From: Arsukibacterium ikkense | Lineage (GTDB): Bacteria; Pseudomonadota; Gammaproteobacteria; Enterobacterales; Alteromonadaceae | NCBI RefSeq assembly: GCF_000987775.1 | Contig: NZ_LAHO01000022.1 | Span: 1-50,841, forward strand | Direction: 5' to 3' | Length of the DNA stretch: 50,841 bases | Part shown: in pieces, positions 16,393 through 24,570 of the stretch | How the letters are laid out: each line of letters opens with the position of its first letter | Position numbering within the stretch: the stretch's first letter is position 1 | The notes under the pieces: generated by a model | What the model was told of the DNA's origin: nothing | Database searches by the model: none | The model's input: only the letters and a program-made list of their open reading frames with translations | Translations under genes and position numbers: made by a program

Positions 16393-17019
16393 ATGAAAAC
16401 TAAGACAAAATGTTGGTTTCACACGTTTGGGGTTACGGCACTAATCCTAACAAGTATAACTTTTATTTTTCCGGGGAGCGCCCAAGCGCAAGCATTTGAA
16501 CGAGATTGGAAAGTCTCTATTCATACCGGCAGAGCAAGCTTAGATAGCATGACCGAAGGTACCGAAAAGTGGCTGGGAATGGAAACCGAAATGTGGCATC
16601 ACATTACCGACGACAGCGGTACCGTCCTTGGTGGCTCAATATCCTATTTATTACACCCAAACCTCAGTGTGCGCGGCACATATGAACGCGCTAAAGACTT
16701 TCACACTGTTAATAGTTGCAAACCTGATGTCGTTTGTCTAACTGTCCTTATAAGCGAACGCGGTGATGTTGAGCATGCTGCCATCGCCCTTGTTCCAGAA
16801 CTATCATTATCAGATAAAGTAGATTTATTCGGCAGTATCGGTTTCGGTACAACCCGCAAGAGCGCAGGCCCAGTCCTCACAAGTTACAGCGACAATAGTT
16901 TGGTGTATGGTGCGGGCCTTAGCTATCGTCTTAGTAGCAGACTCTATCTATCCAGTGAGTACCAACGCGCGGGCTCCGACTACAACGTTTTTCGCTTCGC
17001 CTTCGGTATCCGATTTTGA
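16393..17019 (+). CDS. Outer-membrane beta-barrel protein (small, OmpA/OmpW-like fold)
   Basis: A 208-residue exported protein with a signal peptide (cleavage near AQAQA) and alternating amphipathic strands (LSVRGTYERA, KVDLFGSIGFG, LVYGAGLSYRL, RLYLSSEYQRA). It ends in FRFAFGIRF with the terminal Phe used by the Bam assembly machinery. The predicted barrel has about eight strands, typical of small porin-like or adhesion barrels. Two cysteines in NSCKPDVVC could form a loop disulfide. GGGAG lies eight bases before ATG 16393. The coding DNA is A/T-richer than the flanking genes, so it may be a later arrival. Function is not assignable. Confidence 0.72.
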   Translation: MKTKTKCWFHTFGVTALILTSITFIFPGSAQAQAFERDWKVSIHTGRASLDSMTEGTEKWLGMETEMWHHITDDSGTVLGGSISYLLHPNLSVRGTYERAKDFHTVNSCKPDVVCLTVLISERGDVEHAAIALVPELSLSDKVDLFGSIGFGTTRKSAGPVLTSYSDNSLVYGAGLSYRLSSRLYLSSEYQRAGSDYNVFRFAFGIRF

Positions 17020-17051
17020 TGCAAGTTCCTTTTAAATGTAGCGTTTCAGTA

Positions 17052-18116
17052 TTACTGCTCTGCCATTTGTTGCAAAAACTGCAGCCGTTGCCGCTCTTCG
17101 GCGCTGGCCTGAAAGGGCTCGTCGCTTAACTGACTAAGAGAAAACAACTCCAGCGGATATTCGCTTTGTTCACTGTCGCCATAACGGGTTAGCTCGCCCG
17201 GGGCGGCCGATCGGCGCTCCAGCACAAAACCGCTTAACACATAGGGGCCTTCCTGGCCACGCAATACCGCTTTGTAAGCGCGTAACATCAGCTCGGTTTT
17301 GCCGCTCGACAGCTTTTCGGTCGCGGTCAGCAGCGCCAGTGGTTGCCCCTCGGCATTAAATAAATTAGCCCGTAACCGATAATGGCCGGCTTGCTCTACG
17401 GTAAGCTTTACCGGGATCAGCATATCGCTACCTACCCCGCGGCTGGAACCGACGCCGGTAATAGTGGCTACCGGTTGGCTGTAGGCGATACCGGTTTTCA
17501 GGGTTTGCTCGCGGCCGTTGGCACTAAAACTCACGCTGAGCTCTATTGGGCCATCCCAGTTGGCATTAGGGCTAAGTTCAACCTGCCAGGTCTCACCTGC
17601 GTCCGGGCCTGCAGCGGCTTGTTGCATAGCCTCAGCTGCCAGTAATTTACTGTTTTGCTCGCTGTGCAGCTGCACGTTAACATTGTGTACGCTAAGGCCA
17701 CTGACCTCCAGGCTTACCACTATGGGCTGCGGGTAACTAAAGCGGTATTTATCCAGCACAATAGCCGCACTGGCACCGCCGTCCAGCGGTACCGGCTGCA
17801 CCACATACTGATTTGGGTTTAGCAGATGGCTGTCGTCGGGGTGCAGCGGCCGGGCATAAGATGGGTATTCCAGTTCAGCGGCATAGGCCGTAGCCAATAG
17901 CTGGAAACTGTCACTAACCGATGCGGGTAGCCGCTCAGTTACCGTTACGCTAGCTTGCGCTGCTGCCGTGCTGCTGGCCGCCGCTGGCAGCGCTGCCTCA
18001 GCCGATAGTGCTGGTACAGCTACCGGCTGGGGCTTGGCAGCGGACGTTGGCCAGAATAGCCACAAGCCTGACAGCAATGCTGTCAGGCTCAGTATTATCC
18101 ATCCTAATTTAGCCAT
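17052..18116 (-). CDS. Membrane-anchored partner of the lipase, unknown family
   Basis: A 354-residue protein with one N-terminal transmembrane helix (about residues 5-23), an Ala/Ser-rich linker to about residue 60 and a periplasmic domain rich in beta strands (IVVSLEVSGLSVHNVNVQL, HYRLRANLFNAEGQP). That pattern suggests two Ig-like or adhesin-type modules. It starts six bases after the stop of the lipase gene, so the two are co-expressed. The layout (lipase followed by an anchored periplasmic protein of about 350 residues) imitates lipase plus LifO foldase, but the RxxFDY motif and the helical body of LifO are absent. It may belong to the DUF4785-like group; I am unsure. A perfect hairpin lies in its first 50 coding bases. 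Confidence 0.65.
   Translation of the reverse strand: MAKLGWIILSLTALLSGLWLFWPTSAAKPQPVAVPALSAEAALPAAASSTAAAQASVTVTERLPASVSDSFQLLATAYAAELEYPSYARPLHPDDSHLLNPNQYVVQPVPLDGGASAAIVLDKYRFSYPQPIVVSLEVSGLSVHNVNVQLHSEQNSKLLAAEAMQQAAAGPDAGETWQVELSPNANWDGPIELSVSFSANGREQTLKTGIAYSQPVATITGVGSSRGVGSDMLIPVKLTVEQAGHYRLRANLFNAEGQPLALLTATEKLSSGKTELMLRAYKAVLRGQEGPYVLSGFVLERRSAAPGELTRYGDSEQSEYPLELFSLSQLSDEPFQASAEERQRLQFLQQMAEQ
18065..18089. repeat. Perfect 11-base inverted repeat within the start of a coding region
   Basis: AGCCTGACAGC (18065-18075), the three-base loop AAT, and GCTGTCAGGCT (18079-18089) form a perfect stem. It encodes part of the transmembrane helix of the lipase partner, 27-51 bases after its start codon. 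There is no T run next to it, so it is not a terminator. It could slow ribosomes or stabilise the upstream lipase message. Confidence 0.8.
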
Positions 18117-18121
18117 ACCCG

Positions 18122-19189
18122 CTAGTTCGCCGCCTGATACACCAGCGCAGACATGCTGGTATTGTTCGAGTTACGCACCACCCGATAGCGTGAGCTGAAA
18201 ATCCACCAGCCGCGGGTTTCATCATAGGTATTAAACTGCAGGCGATCATTGTTTAAATAGCTGGCGCTGCTGTTCGCCGCAGTAATTTCATCCTGGGCCT
18301 GGTTGCCGATCACACCACCATGGCTGTAGCCTTTACTCATTAACAATGGGTAGTGATAGGGCATAAAATTGCGCACGCCATCACTCTGGCTGGCCAGCTT
18401 GCCATCAAAAGCCACATTCACCGAGCAGCTGCCAAAACTACCGGCTGTCGCGGCGCCGCAGGCAGAGTGGCTGGCTACAACGCCATCATCGGTACCCGGC
18501 AAAAATGGCCCGGTGGCGCCCAGATAATCGGAGCCGGCGCCGACAAAGCGCAAACGGGGTACCCGGCTATCGGGAAACGCCGCCAACTGACGGGCACTGT
18601 TTACCCGTAAATCATTTAGCACACCAACATTGCCAGCATTGGGTATTTCACCCAGCCAGGCAGCAATAGCCAGCCGTAAAGTCCAGTCAATAAGGCCTGA
18701 GCCGCTGGCAATATTCACCGCCAGATCAGCTAGCTCTGAGCCACCGCCGGCACCGGCAAAATCAAAAGTCGCTACAATATTCAGCGGTTGTAAGCCCGCA
18801 TTTTGCAGCCACAAGGCCTGATTATCTATCAGATAGCGGGTGACTAAATCACCGGTGGAATGGGTGACAAAAATACAACCATTGGCACAGGTACCATTAC
18901 GTGACATTTGCTGCAACCTGGGCCAGACATAGTCGCTGGCAATTTTGCCGGCTACCCGCTCGTGCGCTGGCCAGTCAATTCGCACATCGGCCCTGTCCCG
19001 CCAGTAAGCCTGCCAGTATGCGGCACCGTCACTGCTAACCTCACTGGCATTAGGCCGGCTGGCCAGCTGCTCGGGTTGTAAGCCATGCACCAGTACCACG
19101 GGATAGCCGCCGACAGCGGCACAGAGTTGAAAGCTGACGGCCAGGCCGCCAAGTAGTGCTGCGCTAAGCAGCCCAGATAGTTTTTTCAT
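18122..19189 (-). CDS. Secreted lipase/esterase-like alpha/beta hydrolase
   Basis: A 355-residue exported hydrolase. A signal peptide (cleavage near LCA/AV) is followed by the oxyanion-hole segment VVLVHG (His35-Gly36). The nucleophile elbow is VTHSTGD with Ser111: the classical GxSxG motif has Thr in place of the first Gly. Candidate acid and base are the Asp pair in GTDDGVVA and His in KGYSHGGVIG. Cys101/Cys105 next to the elbow and the CGAATAGSFGSC pair suggest disulfides, consistent with secretion. Substrate (triglyceride, polyester or peptidoglycan-linked ester) is open. It is the first gene of a two-gene unit with a membrane-anchored partner. Length fits triacylglycerol lipases of family I broadly, but the motif does not. 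Confidence 0.75.
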   Translation of the reverse strand: MKKLSGLLSAALLGGLAVSFQLCAAVGGYPVVLVHGLQPEQLASRPNASEVSSDGAAYWQAYWRDRADVRIDWPAHERVAGKIASDYVWPRLQQMSRNGTCANGCIFVTHSTGDLVTRYLIDNQALWLQNAGLQPLNIVATFDFAGAGGGSELADLAVNIASGSGLIDWTLRLAIAAWLGEIPNAGNVGVLNDLRVNSARQLAAFPDSRVPRLRFVGAGSDYLGATGPFLPGTDDGVVASHSACGAATAGSFGSCSVNVAFDGKLASQSDGVRNFMPYHYPLLMSKGYSHGGVIGNQAQDEITAANSSASYLNNDRLQFNTYDETRGWWIFSSRYRVVRNSNNTSMSALVYQAAN

Positions 19190-19506
19190 TGCAGATCCTC
19201 GTCTTTATCTTATTTTTATTGGTTGAGACTGGTAATACAGGCCTGACTCAGTGAACAAAAATAGAACAGCAGCCGCTGATTGCAAGCGGCATTTTTCGGG
19301 ACTGGGCTGGCTCAGCCGACCAGTTAACAGCGGCGGTGTTTTAATAAAAAACCAACATGTTAACTAACACTACAACAGCGCACGGCAGACAGGCGCTAAG
19401 CTGCAACAGTGGCAGCAGCAATTGCCAGCTGCTGTTTAAAGTGATTACTCAAACTATTTTCAAAAAAAACGCAGCCGAAGCTGCGTTTTGGTAATAGGCC
19501 AACCGA
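19190..19506. other. Intergenic region with two hairpins
   Basis: A 317-base gap between the lipase start and the end of the M16 peptidase gene. Besides the M16 terminator at its right end, it holds a plus-strand terminator-like hairpin (GCCGCT 19272-19277, AGCGGC 19285-19290, then ATTTTT) that no visible gene uses, and a stem CAGCAGC/GCTGCTG at 19411-19432. No credible coding frame is seen. Confidence 0.5.
19462..19489 (-). terminator. Terminator of the M16 peptidase gene
   Basis: Read leftwards, AACGCAGC pairs with GCTGCGTT around a TTCG tetraloop (19476-19479), followed by eight T residues. It begins about 17 bases after the stop codon at 19507. Confidence 0.9.
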
Positions 19507-22383
19507 TTACTGAGTTTTCATCCGGCGATGAAACTCAGCCAGATCAGTGATCACCTGCTGCCCGTCAATTTTGGCAAAAGGCTGCTGGTTAAAGCCGGTA
19601 CCACGCATTTGCACCGAAATCCTTGCCGCTGCCGGGTTTAACAGCGTTTGCTGATAAAACGCCTGTACATCAGCCAGGGTAAGTTGCTCAACTTCAGCAA
19701 TTAGTTTTTGCAGGCTATCAAAGGCAAACTTTTCCTGATACCAATCGCTTAACAATGGTGCCATTTCTTCCTGCAGGTTTTTTGGCGGCTCTTTTAACGT
19801 TACCAGCAGGCTTTGTTTCAGTTGCTCAAAACTGGCGTTATCCAGCTGTTGCAGGGTTTGCCAGTATTGCTGCTTAAATTCATCAAAGCGCTGCTGCATG
19901 TCGGCAACTGACTTCACCGGTGTTTGAATGTACAACCCAAAGCCTGTGTAATCTTCCAGCGTGACTGCCGTACCACCTACCGCATAGGCCAGTTGTTCTT
20001 CAGTACGCAGTTTATCAAATGCCTGATTAGAGAAGTGCCCTTGCAATAAGCGGGCTCGGGCCAACTGTTTTACCGACGGATCAGGGTGAATATGCATATC
20101 CACCAGAGCCACATCTGCCACGACTAAATCCTGTTGCAGACTGATCACTTCGCCTGCTGCTGGCTGCCATACCGGGCTACGGCTATAAGGTATGCTAGTG
20201 CGCGCTGCTGGCAAGGCCGCAGCCAGGGTGTTGACCAGTTGCTGCACATCAGCCTGGTTATAATTACCAAAGGCAAAAACACGCGCCTGATGTTTCGCCA
20301 GTACCTGCTGCATAAACTGTTGTAAGTCTGCCGCTGTTAGCTGTTCGGCACTGGCGATTAACTGCTCGTTGTTGTAGTTGCCGCCGCGGAACACGCCATT
20401 AAATGCCATAAAGGCCTGCTGGAATGGAAAGCGGCGGTCTAAATTGCGAATACCCCTTACGTAACGGTCTACCGCCTGGCTAAAGCGCTCATCCGTCACC
20501 TGAGGTACTAAACCTGCCAGTGCCTGTTGCAGCAATTGCGGCTGCTTATCAGTAAAACCGCCAATGTTCAGTAACAAGCCATTGCTATCGCTTAGCCGCA
20601 GCTCCATCCCGGCAACGGATGCTTCCGTTGCCAGCACACTTTGCTCTAAATTGTATAAATCACGCCATAGCGCCAGCATCACTTTGGCGTTAGCATCCTG
20701 CAACGCTACCGGGCTATTCAGAAAAATATTCAGGCGACCGCGTGGCTGGCTGGCGAATTGCTGGCTGGGATACAACCAGGCTTTAATACCTTTATCCTCC
20801 ACTACCAGCTCGGGTGTATCGGCTTTTACTGCGCTACGTAGCTCAAAGTTCTCAGGCAACAAGCGGTTAACCGCTGGCAAATTCAGGGCAATCGGGCTTT
20901 GCTGCCAGCTGGCAATTTCCTGCTCGCTGATATCGGCAATTTTGTAGCGGCCGTTATAGAAATGCAGCTCACTGTCAAATGGCTCCTGCTGGCTGATATA
21001 CCAAACCCGCAGGCTTTGTGGGGTAAGTTGCGTTAGTACCTTATTAATGGCCGCGGCATCAAATCGCTCATAATGATAGTTGGCGTTAACCGCATGCTGG
21101 GCCGGCACAAACTGCATGGCGTGCGCCAGATTGGAAACATAGTCAAAACCATCGCTTTTCTCCAGGAAGCGAAAGCGGTTGGCCAGGCTGGTTTGGATCT
21201 CATTAAAATACTTGCTGTCGACGCCTTCTTGCTTAATCAGCTCCAGATACTGCATCACTGTTGCGATAATGGCTTCGCGCTGCGCCATACCGCTGTCAGT
21301 TAAATTAATATTGATGCTCAAATGGCCATAGTTGCCATAGGCTGCCGGGTCAGAATAAGCCGATAATGATGAAATTAACCCCAGCGCTTTTAGTTGTTCG
21401 GCCGGCGTGCCGGGCATTTCAGATCCGAGCAAATAGGTAATAAACTCGTTGGGTTTTACTGCAAATTCAGCACTGTTATTGCTGATAGTGAAATCCAGCT
21501 TCAGCTGTTTTACATCTTCATTCGGCACATAATGCACCCGCTTGGCACCAAAGTTCTGATAATTCAGTGCAGTTTCAACTGCCGGTTTCGCAATATTTTT
21601 GTTTTCAATAGCGCCAAAATGCTTGCGGGTTAATAATTCCATTTCTGCCAACGGTAAGTTGCTGACCAGCGCCAACTTCATGGTGTTGGCAGAATAGTAA
21701 TCCTGATAAAACTTAACCGTTTCTTCATGCAGCTTACTACCCTCTTTATCGCTGAGGGTTTCCAGGTTACCAATTAAAAAGCGGTTAGCCGGATGCTCGC
21801 CAAACATAGAGCGCGCCAGCTTAAACTGGCCGAAAAAATCCATTTCCCGGCGCATTGACCATTCTGCATTAACCGCATTGCGCTCTTTTTCTGAATATTC
21901 TGGTAATAATAGCGGCGCTTTAAAAAAATCAGAAAAACGATCCAGCGCTTCATCAAATGACGGATTATTCACCTGGAACATGTAGTTAGTGATATCCAGC
22001 CAGGTATAAGCGTTGGCGGCGCCGCCGTTTTGAGTCATAAAGTTAAAGTATTCGGCCGGATCCGGGTAACGTTCTGTACCTAAAAAAAGCATATGCTCCA
22101 GATAGTGTGCCATGCCTTGCTGGCTCATCGGGTCTTGCAGCAAGCCGACACCAACGCTAAGTGAGGCTGCTGATTTTTCTGTCGTAGCATCAGACACCAA
22201 AATCACCTCTAACTGGTTGGGCAAAACCAGCGTCTTATAGGCACGTTCGTCGTTCGGGCTAACCAATATCTGGCCAGCAACCTGTTGCTGAACGCGCTGC
22301 TCTGCCGTTACACTAGTACGCTCTGTTGCACAGCCCGTCAGCACAGCTATGGCTACAGCGCTGATAACAAATATTTTTTTCAT
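19507..22383 (-). CDS. M16 (pitrilysin/insulinase) metallopeptidase lipoprotein
   Basis: A 958-residue zinc peptidase of the M16A type, similar in length to pitrilysin (PtrA). The signal sequence ends in the lipobox VLTGC (Cys18), so it is probably anchored in the periplasm, unlike soluble PtrA. The inverted zinc motif HYLEH is at residues 93-97 within MAHYLEHMLFLGTERYPDP. The downstream acidic ligand region NAYTWLDITNY and the C-terminal substrate-binding segment RTEEQLAYAVGGTAV are both conserved. Four M16 repeats are expected; the two halves are clearly present. It degrades small peptides (family knowledge). It is a single-gene unit with a strong terminator; the start ATG has AGG nine bases upstream. 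Confidence 0.92.
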   Translation of the reverse strand: MKKIFVISAVAIAVLTGCATERTSVTAEQRVQQQVAGQILVSPNDERAYKTLVLPNQLEVILVSDATTEKSAASLSVGVGLLQDPMSQQGMAHYLEHMLFLGTERYPDPAEYFNFMTQNGGAANAYTWLDITNYMFQVNNPSFDEALDRFSDFFKAPLLLPEYSEKERNAVNAEWSMRREMDFFGQFKLARSMFGEHPANRFLIGNLETLSDKEGSKLHEETVKFYQDYYSANTMKLALVSNLPLAEMELLTRKHFGAIENKNIAKPAVETALNYQNFGAKRVHYVPNEDVKQLKLDFTISNNSAEFAVKPNEFITYLLGSEMPGTPAEQLKALGLISSLSAYSDPAAYGNYGHLSININLTDSGMAQREAIIATVMQYLELIKQEGVDSKYFNEIQTSLANRFRFLEKSDGFDYVSNLAHAMQFVPAQHAVNANYHYERFDAAAINKVLTQLTPQSLRVWYISQQEPFDSELHFYNGRYKIADISEQEIASWQQSPIALNLPAVNRLLPENFELRSAVKADTPELVVEDKGIKAWLYPSQQFASQPRGRLNIFLNSPVALQDANAKVMLALWRDLYNLEQSVLATEASVAGMELRLSDSNGLLLNIGGFTDKQPQLLQQALAGLVPQVTDERFSQAVDRYVRGIRNLDRRFPFQQAFMAFNGVFRGGNYNNEQLIASAEQLTAADLQQFMQQVLAKHQARVFAFGNYNQADVQQLVNTLAAALPAARTSIPYSRSPVWQPAAGEVISLQQDLVVADVALVDMHIHPDPSVKQLARARLLQGHFSNQAFDKLRTEEQLAYAVGGTAVTLEDYTGFGLYIQTPVKSVADMQQRFDEFKQQYWQTLQQLDNASFEQLKQSLLVTLKEPPKNLQEEMAPLLSDWYQEKFAFDSLQKLIAEVEQLTLADVQAFYQQTLLNPAAARISVQMRGTGFNQQPFAKIDGQQVITDLAEFHRRMKTQ

Positions 22384-22520
22384 TAGGATACCTGTGATAA
22401 ATCATTACGCATCGCGCAAATGTGAAATTTTGTAAGGCATAATGTAATGAATAGGCAAGCAAGCTGCCAGCAAAGCCTGTCAGCAGATTGTAATAAAATG
22501 TGTCCGGCAGTAAAAGCTGA

Positions 22521-23411
22521 TTAACCCAGTGCAGTATCCAGCAGCATCATTAATACAAACCCCAGCATCAGGCCCGTGGTAGCCGGCAGTTCATGCCCTT
22601 GCCGGTGTGACTCCGGGATCATCTCGTGGCTTATCACAAACAACATGGCGCCAGCTGCCAGGGCCAGGCCCCAGGGTAACAACAAGCTGGAATCGCCCAG
22701 TACCACAGCGCCAATAATCGCCATAACCGGCTCGGTCAGCCCCGACAGCACTGCGATACTGACTGCCAGTGTCCGGCTGTAACCTGCCGCCAGCAGCGCC
22801 ATTGCTACCACCAGCCCTTCGGGGATATCCTGAATGGCAATACCGGTAGCTAATGCATTGGCAGCAGCCAGGTCACCACTGGCATAGGACGCGCCAATGG
22901 CCAGCCCTTCCGGAATGTTATGCAGAATAATGGCAAATACAAATAACCAGCTGCGCCGCAGTTTCTGGCCAAGAGCCCGCTCTTCGTCTTTGATAAAGTG
23001 CTGATGTGGCACTAAGCGTTCCACCAGCAACATTAACGCGGCCCCCAGCATGATAGCCAGGGCAACACTGCCTGAGCTGCGCCACGATGACGCACCAGTT
23101 AGTTCCAGTATCGCCAGCGCCGGCACAATCAGTGAAAACATACAGGCAGCCAGCATCACCCCGGCGCCAAAGCCCAGCATCATGTCGTGCAGTTTTTGCG
23201 ATAATTGTCGCAAGAATAATGCAGGCAAAGCGCCGGCAGCGGTGGCGCCAGCGGCCAGCATGCCGGCATAAAACGCATAACGTACATTCTGCTGCTGTTG
23301 CATTAGCAGCACCAGCTGCTGTAAGGCATAGCTGGCGCCCAGCACGATAATAAGGGTACCCAATATCTTGCGGCCACTCAGCCATGGTGGCTGCAGCAAC
23401 GATAGCTTCAT
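22521..23411 (-). CDS. ZIP-family metal ion transporter
   Basis: A 296-residue inner-membrane ZIP transporter. I moved the start to ATG 23411, which has AGGAG eight bases upstream, instead of an earlier in-frame codon. About eight helices are visible. The metal-site helices carry HNIPEGLAIG (164-173) and QDIPEGLVVAM (194-204); the His/Asn pair of many ZIPs is Gln-Asp in the second site. A loop with HQHFIKDEE lies between helices III and IV, as usual. Substrates of the family are Zn, Fe, Mn and Co. A Fur-like palindrome 88 bases upstream suggests iron control, so ferrous iron or manganese should be considered alongside zinc. Confidence 0.9.
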   Translation of the reverse strand: MKLSLLQPPWLSGRKILGTLIIVLGASYALQQLVLLMQQQQNVRYAFYAGMLAAGATAAGALPALFLRQLSQKLHDMMLGFGAGVMLAACMFSLIVPALAILELTGASSWRSSGSVALAIMLGAALMLLVERLVPHQHFIKDEERALGQKLRRSWLFVFAIILHNIPEGLAIGASYASGDLAAANALATGIAIQDIPEGLVVAMALLAAGYSRTLAVSIAVLSGLTEPVMAIIGAVVLGDSSLLLPWGLALAAGAMLFVISHEMIPESHRQGHELPATTGLMLGFVLMMLLDTALG

Positions 23412-23498
23412 ACCTGCTCCTGCTGCCACCGGTTAGCCGGTGGCCAGTTAATAATCTTAAAAAGCTTAAGTATAGGTGTTGAGTCCGCCCACGCAGTT

Positions 23499-23516
23499 GA
23501 TGATAATTATCATTAC
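23499..23516. promoter_or_regulatory. Fur-like palindrome before the ZIP gene
   Basis: GATGATAATTATCATTAC contains the perfect dyad ATGATAATTATCAT, built from the GATAAT/ATTATC units of Fur boxes. It lies 88 bases upstream of ATG 23411 and after the end of the neighbouring leftward gene, so the ZIP gene is its natural target. Mur- or Zur-type control is less likely because the TGTTATA half-site is absent. Confidence 0.6.
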
Positions 23517-23569
23517 GAAAAAGTAAAGCGGTTGGCGTAGTGAGCTGTGATGGCTACTTAAGTGGATAC

Positions 23570-24424
23570 TTATTCAGCAGGCGGCGCGATTTTTACCAAC
23601 ACGACCAACGCAATCCCGCCCACAATGGCCAGGCCGGCCAGTAACAACCGCAGAGTTACCGGTTCTTGCAATAACAACACGCCAACCAGCGCAGCCAGCA
23701 GTGGCACACTTAATTGCACCGTGGCCGCAGTGGCCGATTTTAACAACGGCAAGGCACTGTACCAGATAGCATAACCCACACCCGAGGTTAATGCCCCGGA
23801 TAGCAGCGCAAACCACACCCCCGCCCTGTCGAATGACGCCTGATTTAATAACAGCAGACTTAGCAGCAGTGCCATAGGCACCGTACGCCAAAAATTGCCG
23901 GCAGTTACCTGCAGTGGGTCCGCTGCGCCTTTACCGCGCAACGAGTAAACGCCCCAAGCTACACCGGCGACTAACATCAACATAGCGGCCGAAAGCGGCG
24001 GTGCCGCGAGCCCGGGCAACAACAAACCAACAAGACCAGCACACGCCAACAGTAAGCCCAGCCACTGTATCCCACTAAAGCGTTCACCACGCCACAGACC
24101 ATAAGCTATCATGCTGGCTTGCACCGCGCCGAACAGGATCAGCGCCCCCACCCCGGTATTTAGTTGTATATAAGCAAAGGAAAACCCCGCAGCGTAAATA
24201 AACAGCGCCAGTGCTGACAGCCAGTTACCGTCACAACGTACCCCGCGGCTGTTGCGCAATACCACCAAAGCCCACAGCACCAAGGCACCAGACACCAGCC
24301 GGATACTAGTAAAGCTGGCCGCATCAATCTCGGTATGCGCCAATGCAGCACGACACAACAACGAGTTACCAGCAAAGGCGATGAGTGCCATCAGGGTTAA
24401 AGTCACGACACGGGTATGGGGCAT
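23570..24424 (-). CDS. EamA/DMT-family transporter
   Basis: A 284-residue inner-membrane protein with about ten hydrophobic segments in two EamA repeats (repeat 1 ending near GAVQASMIAYGLWRGE; repeat 2 with AGVAWGVYSLRGKG and LQEPVTLRLLLAG). This is the RhaT/YdcZ-like drug/metabolite exporter pattern. ATG 24424 is chosen because GAAGG lies seven bases upstream; an earlier in-frame TTG exists but lacks a site. The substrate is unknown: the family exports amino acids, nucleotides and drugs. It is monocistronic and lies downstream of the oligopeptidase B terminator. Confidence 0.88.
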   Translation of the reverse strand: MPHTRVVTLTLMALIAFAGNSLLCRAALAHTEIDAASFTSIRLVSGALVLWALVVLRNSRGVRCDGNWLSALALFIYAAGFSFAYIQLNTGVGALILFGAVQASMIAYGLWRGERFSGIQWLGLLLACAGLVGLLLPGLAAPPLSAAMLMLVAGVAWGVYSLRGKGAADPLQVTAGNFWRTVPMALLLSLLLLNQASFDRAGVWFALLSGALTSGVGYAIWYSALPLLKSATAATVQLSVPLLAALVGVLLLQEPVTLRLLLAGLAIVGGIALVVLVKIAPPAE

Positions 24425-24520
24425 TGCAAGGCCTTCGAAAACCAAACTGACTAAGCCAAGTTAACACTTAAACCGGGAGATTCACATAAATGGGCTCAAA
24501 GTAAATTCATAAATGGTAGT

Positions 24521-24551
24521 AAAAAAATGCCGGGCACTGAAGGCCCGGCAT
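24521..24551 (-). terminator. Terminator of oligopeptidase B gene
   Basis: Read leftwards, ATGCCGGGC (24551-24543) pairs with GCCCGGCAT (24535-24527) around a seven-base loop, followed by seven T residues. It begins 20 bases past the stop at 24571. Confidence 0.92.
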
Positions 24552-24570
24552 GGTCTTGTACTGGCGGCTT

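Noticed and set aside
17052..18116. Lipase foldase LifO
   Set aside because: The place and the membrane anchor fit, but the RxxFDY motif and helical body are missing.
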